A DNA stretch of 5,770 nt. Source: Cyanobacteriota bacterium (GTDB lineage Bacteria; Cyanobacteriota; Cyanobacteriia; Phormidesmidales; Phormidesmidaceae). A program made the translations under genes and the position numbers. The notes beneath the pieces are model-generated. The model saw only the letters and a program-made list of their open reading frames with translations, did no database searches and had not been told where the DNA came from. Every line of letters begins with the position of its first letter. Within the stretch, counting starts at the first letter, position 1. Location of the stretch: the NCBI GenBank assembly GCA_027483425.1, contig JAIXUR010000325.1:1-5770 (forward strand), given 5' to 3'. Positions 5,224-5,770 of this stretch are shown piece after piece.

Positions 5224-5770
5224 ATGTTTAACACCCAACAGACTAGCACCATACCGCAGCGACCGAGCCTCTGGAATCCAAAAATGGCCTGGGGTCTGGG
5301 TTTTTTGGGAGCCCTGGGGCTGGCGGCCTACCAGGCTGGCCTGGGCTGCCGTCGCATGGGCTTTACTAGTCGTTTAGACATCAACCGCAAGTCTGGGGCC
5401 ACCGGGGCTAAGCCAGGGCTTAAGGTCCCGCGTCAAGACGGCTTTCTACGGTTGTCGTGGCTGGGGGCCCTCTTGGCCGTACCCCTGAGCGGGTGGTGGT
5501 TGGGGCTGGATGTCAGGGTACTCTGGGCCCCGCGTACCCAGCGGCTAGTGGGGGACCTGCTGGCCACGGGCTGGCCCTCGCCACCGACCCTGGCGGAGCT
5601 GGCCAATTTGGCGCAGTTGGCCTGGCTGACGGTGGCTATGTCGATGGTGGCGATCGCCCTGGCTAGCCTGGGCGGCCTGGTGGTCTCGCTACCCGCCGCC
5701 CAAAATTTCCTCTTGCCTGGGGGATTGCTGCAGCCGGTGGGTCAGCGCCAGCGGTTCCCCTGGCGAGCCT
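5224..5770 (+). CDS. ABC-transporter permease, PhnE-like, N-terminal part (3' end outside window)
   Basis: The frame stays open from ATG 5224 to the window edge, 182 residues, with no stop. The protein is a membrane protein: a first hydrophobic segment at about 22-40, a basic cytoplasmic linker (about 42-71), a second segment at about 76-95, and a third at about 128-158. The stretch from LDVRVLW (95-101) through the Pro-rich turn at 117-121 to SLPAAQN (155-161) resembles the PhnE permease pattern, in which a Pro-containing loop precedes a helix ending in a P-x-A-A-x-N motif. PhnE forms the inner-membrane channel for phosphonate/phosphate-type uptake with PhnC (ATPase) and PhnD (binding protein). 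The EAA loop that would contact the ATPase lies beyond the edge, so the assignment is by similarity only. No binding protein or ATPase gene lies on the visible side; they may follow to the right. ATG 5284 is an alternative start; neither has a strong ribosome-binding site. Confidence 0.65.
   Translation, partial: MFNTQQTSTIPQRPSLWNPKMAWGLGFLGALGLAAYQAGLGCRRMGFTSRLDINRKSGATGAKPGLKVPRQDGFLRLSWLGALLAVPLSGWWLGLDVRVLWAPRTQRLVGDLLATGWPSPPTLAELANLAQLAWLTVAMSMVAIALASLGGLVVSLPAAQNFLLPGGLLQPVGQRQRFPWRA

Noticed and set aside
5457..5666. Plus-strand frame of 69 codons near the right edge
   Set aside because: Out of frame inside the longer permease frame that runs from 5224 to the edge with clear membrane segments; its Gly-rich product is a shadow.

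Overview
The window looks like cyanobacterial chromosome. It has eleven copies of the palindrome GCGATCGC (HIP1, which is abundant in many cyanobacterial genomes), a ComFB-family protein of the cyanobacterial type, and a ClpB whose sequence reads like the cyanobacterial form. The genes are GC-rich; the one long non-coding stretch is visibly more AT-rich. The genus cannot be fixed from this window.

Layout from left to right. (1) 1-1038, plus: the 3' end of clpB, the hexameric disaggregase, running in from the left edge. (2) 1039-1516: a 478-base gap. It holds a 10-bp hairpin, then a perfect 13-bp hairpin inside a weaker outer stem (probably transcript-end structures), then AT-richer DNA. That AT-richer DNA carries two short minus-strand reading frames in different phases that could be the remains of one small gene. 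(3) 1517-2167, plus: a ComFB/CdgR-family protein, a family now linked to cyclic-di-nucleotide binding in cyanobacteria, with an unusual low-complexity C-terminal tail. (4) 2213-5203, minus: a compact three-gene cluster transcribed leftward. Its order is a small protein with a C-terminal membrane segment, argH (argininosuccinate lyase, last step of arginine synthesis), and a family-2 glycosyltransferase with C-terminal TPRs. The last two share one base (TGATG), so they are probably translationally coupled. (5) 5224-5770, plus: the 5' part of an ABC-transporter permease most like PhnE (phosphonate/phosphate-type uptake), cut by the right edge and diverging from the small membrane protein across only 20 bases.

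These are mostly housekeeping genes with no single shared pathway. ClpB, ArgH and the ComFB protein are recognised with good confidence, the glycosyltransferase/TPR protein by fold and motifs, and the permease by topology and local similarity only. I see no tRNA, rRNA, CRISPR array, intact insertion sequence or defence system. I do not think the window holds a clear undescribed system. The most worthwhile leads are the broken minus-strand frames and nested hairpins after clpB, the tail on the ComFB protein, the argH/glycosyltransferase coupling, and a possible 33-residue membrane microprotein started inside the small membrane-protein gene.
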